Source: Camarhynchus parvulus
Lineage: Eukaryota > Chordata > Aves > Passeriformes > Thraupidae
Direction of reading: 5' to 3'
Length of the DNA stretch: 64,000 nt
Assembly (NCBI RefSeq): GCF_901933205.1
Contig: NC_044578.1
Location: 11,866,501-11,930,500, forward strand
Of this stretch, positions 27,597 to 39,281 are shown piece by piece. A program made the translations under genes and the position numbers. Below the pieces are notes generated by a model. That model saw only the letters and a program-made list of their open reading frames with translations, made no database searches and had not been told where the DNA came from. How positions within the stretch are numbered: position 1 is the stretch's first letter; each line of letters begins with the position of its first letter.

Positions 27597-27692
27597 ACTA
27601 GAACTGATGGGGCATCTTCCTATTTTTTCCTGATATAACTGGTTTCCAGTTATATCAGGAAAACATAGGAATGATGCCCCATCAGTGCTAGT
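27597..27692. mobile_element. Near-perfect palindromic hairpin, MITE-like
   Basis: The left arm (27597-27642) and right arm (27646-27692) are reverse complements over about 47 bp. They show only two mismatches and one single-base bulge, separated by a 3-nt TTT loop. Arms begin with ACTGATGGGGCATC and end with CCTGATATAACTGG before the loop. The outer edges carry CTAG on both sides (27598-27601 and 27688-27691), so a TA or CTAG target-site duplication around an 86-88 bp element is possible. That would fit a Tc1/mariner-type miniature element such as the MADE1 class. No transposase is present, and the family is not identified. Alternatives are a foldback mutation or a pre-miRNA-like hairpin, although the loop is very small for the latter. 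Confidence 0.7.
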
Positions 27693-30600
27693 TATATAAA
27701 GAGGTTGGCAAGCCTTCATCTTTTAAAAGACAGAGGTTTGAAAAAACAGAGAGCTGCTTGGTAGAGGTAGGCTGTAATTCTGCTCTTTATAGTTCAATAA
27801 TTCTGTTTAAAATATTTTAGAGTTGGCAAGCTCAGAACTTGCTAATTCTAGGCCATGACTGGAACACCTTTAGGAAGCAGCTATTTGTGCTATGAGTCAC
27901 TGCAGAGCGGGCAAACAGAGCAAAGGTCTAGACTGCTGCTTGTGGTCCTCCCAGGCTCCATTTTCTGTCATTTTCCTATTAGCTGAGACCTGACATATAT
28001 TTTTGGGGGATGCAGGACTAGTTTTTTTTTTGGTACTTCCAACAGTTACAGATGTTTTGATGTTCCTCTGCTCTCCTCCCTCCCACCCCCTGTATTTGGA
28101 ACCTTTGCTTCAGTGCCAGCCACATCTGACAGTTGTTTCTTAACACTTCTCTGTAAGTACAGATGCATAACACTCCTGTCACCAGGAAAAATGTGGGGTT
28201 TCACTTGTGGTCAGAAAGAGCTCTGAAGTTTGCATAATGCTCTTCTTTCCTGGAATTTTTTTGTTCATACATCATTGTATATCACTGTGATTTTGTAGCA
28301 TGGCTTGTGGCTTACTCTCAGGACATATTTCATATAGGAAAAGGTTTCCACAAAACTTAAGTGCTCTGAGGGACATAGGTGCAGTAATTTCCATTTTCCT
28401 TTTAATTTTGGGCCACAATCAGGAGCAGTTTTGCTCTGCAGCTGTTGCTGGTTGGGTTAAATTCTGAAGCTGCTTCTTATATGTATCACGTCAGTGGAAA
28501 GACTACAACTGGAACTCCAGGATCCCAATCTACAAAGAGTCAAACTTGTGCTTACTTTGGACTTTCTCTAAGAGAGAGCTTCTAAAGGAAACAAACTAAA
28601 CAGGTTCAAATCCCTTTTGCAAGAGAAAATCTCATCTAGATTACATCTAACAGATAGACACTTGTATTTGCTCTAAGTGTAGACAAATGAGCCAAAATCT
28701 TCAAGGGAACCTGTAAATTCTAGATGTAGAGGGAGAAAAGTAGGTTGGGAAGGAGTTGAAATGATGCTTATATGCCCCCTAAACAGATAATATTAGATCA
28801 GCCTCTGGCAGCAAAGCCACGAGTAGCAGTAGACCAAATAAAAGCACTGTCACATAGAATAGTGCCTGTGTGTCTAGAGCTTTACTCAGTCTGGAGGATA
28901 TGAATATGGGAAATGTTGAGAAGGAAAATATTGTGTATTTGTGTACTGCTCTTTGCTTTTGTCTGTTTGTTCTGTATAGATCTAGGATATGCTTGGGAGC
29001 CCCAGTCAGTCCTTTTGCACCACTGAGGTTGGGAACACTGACAAGTCCTCCCAGCAGGGGTAACAGGTAGTTCACACAATAATACCTAAATTATTCTGCC
29101 CTAAACCATGCTTTTTCCTGAACTTAGTCTGGGGTCTGTGGGGAAGGGAGAGGAATGCAGCCATCACTTCAAATCAGGCTACACTAAAGATCTGAGAGCT
29201 GCAAATGGCTCTCTAGTTTTCCCCATTTTATCCTAAGCTGTGTTCAGCATTTCCTGCACCTGTGCGTCTGGGTAGCTTTTCCTCACAGTAATGCCATCAA
29301 TGCCAGCTGTCATTACTCAAAACTGTGGCTAAGCCTGCCCTGTTTGCAGACATGCCACAAAGCCACTCTGTTTTATTGACTCAGTGATTGATTATAGACC
29401 TAGGAAGTTGTAGGCAATACTTGCATAGCTTAAAGTAGTGAAAATTGTATTATAAACCATCTAATTTCTAGTGTTCAACACACATCAAACTTATTTCCAT
29501 GCTGAGGGCATAGGCCATTGCACCAGTTGTGGCCAGTGAGTGTTGTGGGTGTGCACTACAAGGAAACCCACTCTTGTATTGAAGCAAACATGATCTCTGT
29601 GGTGCTGCCTGAGTAATGCTTTAAGTTTGATAATACTTCAAATCAAGCGCCACTTTGATATCAAAAGGCTTATTTTCTATCACATGAAAATTCATAGAAG
29701 TCATTCTTGAAATTAAAGAGGAAAATCATCAAAGCCTTCATTCCATATTGAGATAAATTCAACTCCTCCTTCTTTAAGTTTGAAATTAGCAGCAAATCTG
29801 CTTTCTGCTCTTTCAATGCCATGCAATATCATTTTGCATTTGACAGCGAGCATGGGCTGTTTATTCCTCTGTAGCATCACAAGCTGCCACCTCAAAATGC
29901 TGTTCCTCCACTGGTAGAACCTTTTTCAACTATATAACTTATATTATTATATTATCACAATTATATCCTGGGAAGTGACACTGAAAACTTCTCATGAAAT
30001 ACATTTATTTCATGTCCTTGATCATTGTACAACATATTTTGTCCAGTTCAAAGGGGCAAAGTTGTTATTTTCTTAAACAGCTGGTGTTGCTGCTGGGCAT
30101 GAACATCTGGATCTGCAGTTCTCTCCTGTTTGCATGTCATCAGCAGCCTCATTGGTCTGGCTGGGGCACATGGAGCCATTAAATGGGCCAGGTAGATGAT
30201 GCATTTTAAATACATGAGTTCATAAACACTGAAATAACTACAAGTAACACATTATAGAACTGTAATGTACATTGCAAATATTTTCAGTCTGTGTCTTCCT
30301 AAGGGCAAGTTGGCATTTTCTGTGCAGCACCTTTCTTTGAGTGAGTTCCATATTTCCACACAGGTTGGGATAGAGCAGTGCTTTGTATCTAGAGCCTGAT
30401 TCCTGCTAATTTTTTTTTATATTTAAAGGTCTTTTGCTGTGTTTAATTTTATTACTATTAAATTTATTACTAGAGAAAGTAATTACCTAGGAAGAAACAT
30501 AATTTCTGATCCTTGAAATTAAATGTCGGTTTTGGGAAAGCTTCCAGGTAGATGTAAGAGAATTAATTGGAGATGGAAAAGACTTTTTATGTCTGTGCAA

Positions 30601-32643
30601 AATATTCCCCTGCCTCTTACCCTAATTCCTCCAGGTCATTTTCTGTACCTTTGCTCCTATTGGCATTCAGAAGACTTTCCACAGTTATTGCCATTTTATC
30701 TTGCTTGTGTACCACTGACTGTAGCACTGTTTGTCACATCTGACTTGTGTGCAACAGGTTGCCCATTGGTTTAGTTAATATAAATTTTATAGCTTCATGA
30801 ATGAAATAAAAATGTCCTGATCAAGCAGACTGTAAGCCTGGCAGGATATAGGATATAGGTGACGTGTGTTTATGCACTACCAAACAGAAGCATCTCTACA
30901 ACTGATTGGATTAGTACCTTTGGGCACTAACTTAACATAAACATTTGATAATAGTGATAAAACTAACTCCATCATATTCCAGGCCCACTAAAATGGTAGC
31001 TTGGAAATACTTTTGGCATTGATCAGCTCTTTTGAACTGCTCCATAATGATATAAATTATTTTCTGCACTAAATAGTGTTAACTAGTCCTGCTGGTTTTG
31101 GGTGCAAAAGGTGTATCAGGTGGCCACATGTGCCTACAATTATCTGGTGTCATTGCTATCTCAGCTGGGCTACAGGTACCAGATACACATCCTCACATCT
31201 TTCTGGGTTAACCAGAGCTGCCTGCTGGGTGCATGCTGGACTATATACTGCTGAAGGCTAAGTGGGAATATTCCACACCTTGAGCATGACAAATATGTTC
31301 TATCCCTATATTGTGAAATTCCAGCTGCAGATAGTGTGGACTTGAGGAATTACACACAATCTCAAGAAACCACAGCGTCATTGCAATATTTTTTTTATCT
31401 GTTCTGCTGTTTATCAAGTGACTGCCAAGAAGTAGGAGGCTCTCATCTTGATTTCTCACTGAAATTAAGAGAAGTAGTTTGTGTAAGTCCTCCTGAGCAC
31501 TTTCTGAAACATTCCAGCTGGTGTGATAATTTGTGAGCTATTGAGCTTGCCTGAAATTCAGCTGCTAAATTGTTTGTCAGCTGTATTCCTTGCATTCATT
31601 GTGTTCTGGTCTCCTAAATGAAACAGCTGTGAATGTATTTACAGTCTGAGAAAGCTGGAGCAGTGATGGAAGTCTGCAGTTTTAGTCATTGCTCATCAGC
31701 TGACGTAGAGGCAAAACCAACGGGGAGCATGTGCTTACATGCTCTCTAGTCTTTAACTATGCCCATGTGTTGCCATTTAATTTGGATGGCTCAGAGAAGT
31801 CATTATTCAAAACTTCTGATAATTTAGGTCTGTGGGGGCAAATTAAATCCCAAAAATTATATGGAAAATTTGGTAAAGACTCCAGAAAATACAGCTATGT
31901 ATAATCATGGCTGTGGTGAAATTTAAATAACTTCTCAAAAAAAGAATGAAATTCAAAAACCAAAGATCACAAGTTATTTAATGATAAGTCTGTAATTAGA
32001 AAATCTAAAATGTACTATTTTCAAGCATCCTGAAATTTTGTTGCCTCAGGCAGGCCTTCCCACAGATCCTTGTACAAATACACTTAAGTTGCTTCTGAAA
32101 CTTTAGTGACGAAGGAGAAAATGTTCCCGGATTTGTATTTATCAAGAGAATCCACTTTATTACCGCAAAGTCACAAATGTCTTTAGAATACTTTATTCTT
32201 GTGTTTGGTTTAGAAAAACAACATCTAATTGACAGCAGTTATCTTAGAGCATAACCAAAAGATGGCAGCAATCCAATATTTTTTTCTACCAAGACAGTTT
32301 ATTTACAGTTTTATGAACTCTGCTGTGCTATAGGAAGTGAAAGATGCTATAGATTCTATTTCCTATTGGAAAGGAAGTAAATAAAACAATTTGAGAGGGT
32401 AAAAAATACTCTGTAGTTTTTTTTTATTAATGTAAGAAAACAAAGCAGAGGATGAATGATATTGAGATGAAGAACTCGCCAGACCAAGAACAAATATCTT
32501 TTCTTTAAATGCTTTCATGTTGGACAATTCCCAAATGGGAACTTCACCCTATAGCAACAAAAACACCCAACCAGACCCCCCCAATAAAGAATTAGCTTCC
32601 CATAAAACAGGGAACTGGAGAGACAAACCAGGAAGAGGCAAAG
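27693..32643. other. Non-coding upstream region, segment 5
   Basis: No gene, RNA or interspersed repeat was recognised. The sequence is AT-leaning with short open frames (below 100 codons) on both strands. A short tandem GGATATA motif is at 30843-30858 and a very AT-rich run at 29938-29960. Confidence 0.55.
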
Positions 32644-32644
32644 A

Positions 32645-32724
32645 GTGTGCATGAGTGTGAGCTGGTGTGCAAGAGTGTGAGTGGGTGTGCAAGGGTGTGC
32701 CTGGGTGTGCAAGAGTGTGTGTGT
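32645..32724. repeat. 20-bp GTGTGC tandem repeat (left block)
   Basis: Three to four tandem copies of a 20-bp unit of the form GTGTGCAAGAGTGTGAGTGG start at 32645, 32665, 32685 and 32705, with few substitutions. They grade into (GT)n and TGTC/TGTG simple sequence. The same unit reappears on the other side of the 56-bp minisatellite at 33947. Open frames across the block are repeat-derived. Confidence 0.88.
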
Positions 32725-32805
32725 GCATGGCTGTGTCCATGTGTGTCACTCTGTGTCCATATGTCTGTCTGTGTGTGTCTGTATGTCTGTCTGTGTGTCG
32801 CTCAC
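32725..32805. repeat. TG/TGTC simple sequence
   Basis: Imperfect TG, TGTC and TGTA units (for example TGTCTGTCTGTGTGTGTC) continue from the 20-bp repeat block. The complement gives histidine/threonine-rich spurious frames on the minus strand. Confidence 0.85.
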
Positions 32806-32938
32806 ATGCACCCAGGTCCGTCTGCCTGCAGAATGTGGGGTGTGCCCATTCCTGTGGCTGTGCCAGGGTGAGGCACAGCCCCACACACCCCTGCACGTGG
32901 AGCCGGGAATGTCCCAGTCCCTGCGGTGTCACGGGGGG

Positions 32939-33810
32939 GTGTCCCTGGATGGAGGTGTGTGCTCAGCCCCTGAGCTCAGGGATGTCACGGGTGGGTGTCC
33001 CTGGATGGAGGTGTGTGCTCAGCCCCTGAGCTCAGGGATGTCACAGGTGGGTGTCCCTGGATGGAGGTGTGTGCTCAGCCCTGAGCTCAGGGATGTCACG
33101 GGTGGGTGTCCCTGGATGGAGGTGTGTGCTCAGCCCCTGAGCTCAGGGATGTCACGGGTGGGTGTCCCTGGATGGAGGTGTGTGCTCAGCCCCTGAGCTC
33201 AGGGATGTCACGGGTGGGTATCCTTGGATGAGGTGTGTGCTCAGCCCCTGAGCTCAGGGATGTCATGGGTGGGTATCCCTGGATGAGGTGTGTGCTCAGC
33301 CCTGAGCTCAGGGATGTCACGGGTGGGTGTCCCTGGATGGAGGTGTGTGCTCAGCCCCTGAGCTCAGGGATGTCACGGGTGGGTGTCCCTGGATGGAGGT
33401 GTGTGCCCAGCCCTGGGCTCAGGGATGTCACGGGTGGGTATCCCTGGATGGAGGTGTGTGCTCAGCCCTGAGCTCAGGGATGTCACGGTGGGTGTCCCTG
33501 GGTGTGCCATCTGGATGGAGGTGTGTGCTCAGCCCTGAGCTCAGGGATGTCACGGGTGGGTGTCCCTGGATGGAGGTGTGTGCTCAGCCCCTGAGCTCAG
33601 GGATGTCACGGGTGGGTGTCCCTGGATGGAGGTGTGTGCTCAGCCCCTGAGCTCAGGGATGTTTTCTCACTAGGTGGGTGTCCCTGGATGGAGGTGTGTG
33701 CTCAGCCCCTGAGCTCAGGGATGTCACGGGTGGGTATCCCTGGGTGTCTAGGTGGGTGTCCTTGGATGAGGTGTGTGCTCAGCCCCTGAGCTCAGGGATG
33801 TCCCCACGGG
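32939..33810. repeat. 56-bp GC-rich minisatellite, about 15 copies
   Basis: Copies start near 32939, 32995, 33051, 33106, 33162, 33218, 33273, 33327, 33383, 33438, 33492, 33560, 33616, 33678 and 33734. The basic unit is 56 bp, with 54-55 bp versions from single-base deletions and three longer copies (33492, 33616, 33734) carrying small insertions. Each unit has GTGTCCCTGGATGGAGGTGT followed by GTGCTCAGCC and the 14-bp perfect palindrome CCCTGAGCTCAGGG. The palindrome is intact in all copies except the one at 33383. Because 56 is not a multiple of three, the long open frames crossing it cycle through frames and are artefacts of low stop density, not genes. Confidence 0.97.
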
Positions 33811-33946
33811 CTGCGCTCAGCTGAGGGTGCAGGATGAGGAGCCATGCAGGGCATCCTCGCTGCCATTCCCACAGAAGTGTTTCATCTTGGTTAAGGAAAC
33901 AGCATCCAATGCTTATTGAGAGAAAATATCGCAGTATTTTGAGCAG

Positions 33947-33991
33947 GTGTGCCCCAGTGTGCCTGGATGTGCAAGAGTGTGCCTGGGTGTG
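33947..33991. repeat. 20-bp GTGTGC tandem repeat (right block)
   Basis: About two copies of the same 20-bp unit seen at 32645 (here GTGTGCCCCAGTGTGCCTGG and ATGTGCAAGAGTGTGCCTGG). They are separated from the 56-bp array by about 135 bp of unique sequence. The shared unit suggests that both blocks derive from one ancestral array. Confidence 0.82.
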
Positions 33992-36900
33992 TTACCCTTT
34001 AAGTGTGCCCCTGTTGTGATTTCTAGAGTTACCCTTGCTGTCCGTGTGCTTTTCCTTTTGTGACGTTCACGCCGGACATGACTGGATTAATGAGCTGCTC
34101 TTCTCAGGCCTTCCTGCAGCCCTGGGAGGTCAAGGAAAAGGTTCCCAATGACTCCACATTTGTGTGAATCAGCTGCTGTCTGGTGGCATGCCAAAAGGGC
34201 CTGGAATTGTGCAACGCACTAACATGCACCTTATGCTGCGTTTGGATTATCAGTGCAGTCAGGGAGGTGATAACAAAACAGAAGCTACAAAGAGAGTTCA
34301 GGGAGAAAATGGGGAATTAACTGTTTATTTGGCTTACAGTACAGAAAAATCCCCAACCAACAAACCCTCAAATAACCAAACTCTCAAACAAAGAGCCTTT
34401 ACTCCCAGCCCCAAGGATTTTCAAGTTCAAACACCTCACAAATCATAGCGCATAACATCTTTCAAAACAGAAAATCCCTTAGGAAAAGGTTTCTCATAAT
34501 TACAAATTTCCTTGCAGGAGATTGCTCAACAATTCTTAAGCAACATTTCCATTATGTGCAAAGCCAACACAAAAGCTTGTAGTGTTCCAGAGTGCATTCC
34601 CTAGCTGGTGTATCTGTGTGAGGTTACTGCTTTGTAGGGTGAACAGGAATTAGGGACACAATCCTGTGACTGATCCTCACACTTGTGAAGTGGCATTATC
34701 ACCTTATTAGGGTTTTTCATACATTTCAGCAGGACTAAGGCCCTGCTATTCAACCAGTGTGGTATCTCATTGCAGAAATACTTTGGGTAGCTGAAGGCTG
34801 TCCTGATCAGAGGCCATCACCTATTTTAAATGATGAAAATCCCACTAACATTTTCCTTTGGCTTAGTATTTATTTTGGTAGCTCAATGTTCCAGGCTGGA
34901 TATGTGATATTCATATGTGATATGGTTCCATGATATGTGATTCACACACTTTTGTCTTCTGAACAGAAGTAGTTTGTTCAAAGGAAGCAGGGTGAGTAGG
35001 ACTTGCTTTTTCCTGCATAAGGTTTTAAGAGAAAAGCTACAGGAGAAAAGGGTCAAAAAGACTTCAACAGCTGAAATGTAATGGAAAATTTGCCTGCTTT
35101 CAAAAATCTTAATCTTTTCTTTGTGACTTTTGACTTACCCTAATAGTAGATAATTCTAATTATACAACTCTGAATTGCTATTGAATTTTATTCCCGAGGG
35201 GGGAAAAGTGAATGAATTCTGTTTAACCTCTTGCAGAAATTCAGGTTATTTCCTTCATATCCCTGCTGTGTTTTATTTAGGCAGCTGCTACTTACAGCTG
35301 TGAAGGCACACCTTGTTTTGTTCACAGGCCTGCAATTTCCCAATCCTCCTTGCAATTACTGCAGTGCAGTCAGTGTTGACCCAAATATTTACAAGCCAGG
35401 GGGGTTTGACACAAGCAGGAGCAGTCTCTGAAAGCAGTGTGCAATGTGGCTCTAGAAGAGGAACATGAATTCCTCAACCTCTTTGTTAAATAAACAAAAT
35501 ATTGATGCTTGTGGTGAGTTAAACATCTGCATTTCACTTCAAGCATTAAGTGAAACTTGAAAATGTAGTACTGTCTGTTTTTATTCAAGTCAGCAGTTTG
35601 ACAAAACTTGGCTGTCAAAAGTACTTTTGAAAGAAGTGTCCAGTAAAGAATGGTGTCCTTTATCATGTTGAAAAACCCGATGCACTGCACGCACCCTTCA
35701 TGTGGATGGTGGTTCCATTACTGCTCTTACTGAGTGTGTTACTTTTTATCTGTGTGGTAATTCATTTATAGGTTAAAATTCAAGGCTTTTCTTCTCAAGA
35801 AAAAGCTGCATAGGAAGAAGATAATTATCATAGGTCTCCTAAAGCTTAAAGATTGTTTATTTTTTCTGGAGGAGATACAACATGAACAGATTTTTTTCCA
35901 AAAAAGCAGAAACATGAAATTATTTAGAAATCTTTTATAACGTCTGAGGAAATCTGGACTATCGCATTGGTCTACACTAAACCCCAAAGGAGTTCAAGAC
36001 ATACATGAATTTTTCTTTAAGACCTTTCACATACTGTTTTTAGGTGAACAACTTACTCGAAGTACACTACTTCAGGCAATACAAGATTAAGAATATGTCC
36101 TGGGATATATGCTAACCAGGGTTTGCTCCCGTGATGTCCCAACCTACTGCTCTGGTCTACTCATGGGATGAGTGAAATTTCCTCTAGGAGTGTGCAGGGC
36201 AGTGTTAATGCTCATGTAACCCATATTTTGGATGATTTTCCAAAAGAAAAAGGTGAAACTTGTGAGTGGTGCTCCTTATTTCACTTGATCAAGGAGCAAA
36301 ATGCTGCAACTCAGAAGCTGAGAAGAGGAAACTCTGAGAAGGTCACAGGCAAGAGGTGACAACAGCTCCCTGAGGCCGAACATGTCACTTGTCACTGATC
36401 CAGGCAAAGAGTGCTGCCACAGCTGGCTCCTTTCTTCTAGAGAGGGGCTCAGAGGACACAGCAGCACGTTCCCACAAATCCCAGCCCTGCTGCTTTACGT
36501 AGCCAGGCCTGGCACAGGAATGATCCCTGCACTGCCTGTGGGTCCTCTGTGACCCAGGAGCCACGGGGTCAGCACCTCTGGTACACAGAGGCAGGCACAC
36601 AAAGGCTTTTTTTCTTAATGCTTTCTGACTCTGGCTGGCTGGTATTACTAAGTATGTCTGATTTATTTCTCTTTGAATGAAATGTTTTGTTTAATCTCAA
36701 ATGATCTGTCTTAATTGGCTGAGTATGTGGAAACATTTCAGTTTGGGACAGACCCAAAACAATAACCACTAACTCGTTCTTTTTGGTTGTTGTTGGTTTT
36801 GGGTTTTTTTTTTTCTGTTGGCTACTGAACAACAAAAAATATCAATTATTTGCATGTTTTCTGTTTAAACATCAGCTGCAGAAGAACTCAGTAGGGTTAT

Positions 36901-39182
36901 GTCTTTATTTGAACCTGAAAATCAATGTGAAATGTGATCAAAATCAAAGTAGACTTGGAGAAACAACCAGGATAGAGAAGATGGAGTACTTTGCTCTTTT
37001 AGATGTATTTCTTTCTTTATGAAAAGCTTGAATTTAAATTAGAATTAATATTGGAATCACTTTAAAGTTAATATTATTTGGGAATTCGTGGTTTCCTTTC
37101 ATTGTGTATAGAAATAGAGCTATAGGTGATGCACATGTTCTGTTTCAGGATAATGTTCACTTGTCACTATATAATGTGAGCAGGTGGTTTAGATCAGGAC
37201 ATAATTACAGGTTTTAAACTTGTTAAAATCAGTGGATTCTGGACCAGGACTTCATATTTTATGTCATCATCAAAATTACAATTTCCAGACAGTATGAGCT
37301 TCAAAATCTTCCACTGGGATCTCCAGATCAGCTAAGTCTCGAGTGAAGGTAAAATACCATGTGGAGAAGGAGACAGCATGAAACACAGGGAAATAATTTT
37401 TCATTTTTGTCTAACAATAATGTAGTAAAGAGTAGAAATGGAAATAATGTTGTTAGAAATTACCCAACACAAACAGGATTTAGAGAGATGAACAAGACCT
37501 TTGGTTGCTGCAGAAAGGAGTCCAAGGTGGGATTGAAGACCCATGCTGTCTCTCCTGTGGAGCAAAGCAAAGGCTGTGGTTTCTGCTGCATCTGCGTCAG
37601 TAGTGTTTGGCTCTCAGATGGAAAATAAGAATTAAAAAAATTCCATTCTTGTTTGTCCAAGCACAATTTAAATAACTATAATTTTCTTTGTCTGCTGTGG
37701 CATTGGGGAAATGGAAATAGCTCTCTTAGGTGCTGGCTATGAGGGCACTCTCCCTCTCTTCTTTCTCTTCCTCTTCAAGCACTTTGTCATTTCAAGCTGC
37801 CATTTGATATGCTGACCACCAAATTAAACACATACAACTACTGTTATTTTGCATTGCTGTCACAGGAACAATGTTAAGGCAGTTATCCAGTAAACACAGC
37901 TTTGATTAGGTGAAACAGAGCTGCCAAGAGTAGCTCATACGAAGAATGTGGTAAAGAATGTGGAGTAAAGCTAGAAGGTGATGTTTTGGGTAGGCTAGAT
38001 ATGTAATTAGAGTTAATCCAGGTGTCACTTTTGGTAAATTAGTAACCTTTTTTTTTTTAAATTTTACTTAATGCTGCATATCTTTGAAAAGGCTACACTG
38101 CAAAATGTAACAGTCTCAATTACACTTTGGAAGAGTTCCTGTCAGACCTACTCATGTCTGTCTCCAAGTTCGGAGTGTCGGATCACACTGAGGTTTTCTG
38201 AACAGCAAATGGGGCTTGGAATGTCACTGAAACAAAACAAAACTGAGCTCTGTGGAAAATAGTGAATAAGTGAGTAGCTGCTCTTTCTGGGAAAGTTTTT
38301 GTAAATGAAAGAAGGAGAAACTAGTCAGCTAAAAGAATCTTATACTGTAAAGAAATGAAATTTCTCTAAGCAGGTGTGTTTGTGGTGCCGGTTTGATGAT
38401 CAAACAGAAATGTTTGCAGGCACTGCTTGTGTCTGGTGTGTCCCCAGAGCAGGGGCACAGCACTGCCTGTCCGATGGCTTTGCTAATCTGGCTGCAGAGC
38501 TAAACTCTGGCAAGCCTTGGTTTCACAGCTCTAGCTCTGGTTGGTTTGTAAGATAAGAGGTCCTGATGCAGCATTATCCACTGTCCATCTGCTTTCCTAT
38601 TCCCACAGCTTTGCTCAAAGTGGTGCTGTGACATTTATAGTGGAGTGTGGTGAGAGGGAACTACAACTGGCAAGGCAATGTAGTAATATCAATTTATCAT
38701 CTCTTCCTTAGTTATGATTTCCTCAGCCCTACTTCTCAAACTTTCTCTCCCCAAAGTAAATCACATGATTAGTTTATTTATTTTTTTCCCCTACGGTTAT
38801 GCTACTGTAACTCAATAAGTCTACCAGTCTCTGCTTTATTTCCTATTTTCAGTGTTAGACAAAAGTGAAATCCTGACTAGGAGGCCAAACATGGTACAGA
38901 GGGAATAAAAATATGATATTTTTCCAATATATTTCCAATGTCTTCTCTTTAACTGGTCCAATATTATTTTTCACAAAATGTCAAGAGAATAATGCAACTA
39001 TTCTATCATAACTAACTGAGATTTTTTTTCTCAGTGCATGTAACAGGAAATAGTATAAATTTCTATCTTCCTACTTTGTCTAATTACCTGTTATCTAAAC
39101 TAGGAAACAGCTTAAAGAGTAAGCAATATAAATAATTACCTAGGACTTTTAATTAAATTTGGATAGTTTATGATTTAACAGG
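33992..39182. other. Non-coding upstream region, segment 6
   Basis: No gene is recognised. Three spaced copies of ATATGTGAT lie at 34900-34941. A T/G-rich tract lies at 36779-36815, and a moderately GC-rich patch at 36400-36600. Open frames are below 110 codons and not family-like. Confidence 0.55.
36779..36815. repeat. T/G-rich low-complexity tract
   Basis: TTGG and GTTG units grade into a run of about 11 T. It is the same class as the other T/G tracts in the window, with no element attached. Confidence 0.75.
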
Positions 39183-39281
39183 ACAGGGTGCTAGGCCGCC
39201 TTGTCTACACTGTGTTTTTGTCAAGAAAAGTTGGACCAGATGATCCTTAAAATCCCTTCCAGCCTGGTATTCTATGACTGG
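39183..39281 (+). mobile_element. CR1 LINE fragment (extreme 3' end, sense)
   Basis: About 100 bp match the sense 3' terminus of CR1: 'acagggtgctaggccgcctt' like the CR1 'gggtgctgggcca' segment, then 'gttggaccagatgatcctta' and 'cccttccagcctggtattct', closing with the 'attctatgac' tail motif. A 139-codon open frame at 39201-39620 starts inside this fragment and is not a gene. Confidence 0.82.

Noticed and set aside
27597..27692. Annotating the hairpin as a microRNA gene
   Set aside because: The loop is only 3 nt and the stem is near-perfect over 47 bp, unlike a typical pre-miRNA. Without small-RNA evidence a palindromic element is the safer description.
32667..33650. Long open frames (107-171 codons) with a repeated GGCPWMEVCAQP-like peptide
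   Set aside because: They are translations of the 56-bp minisatellite. Unit length is not a multiple of three, so the peptide rotates through frames; there is no sign of selection for coding.
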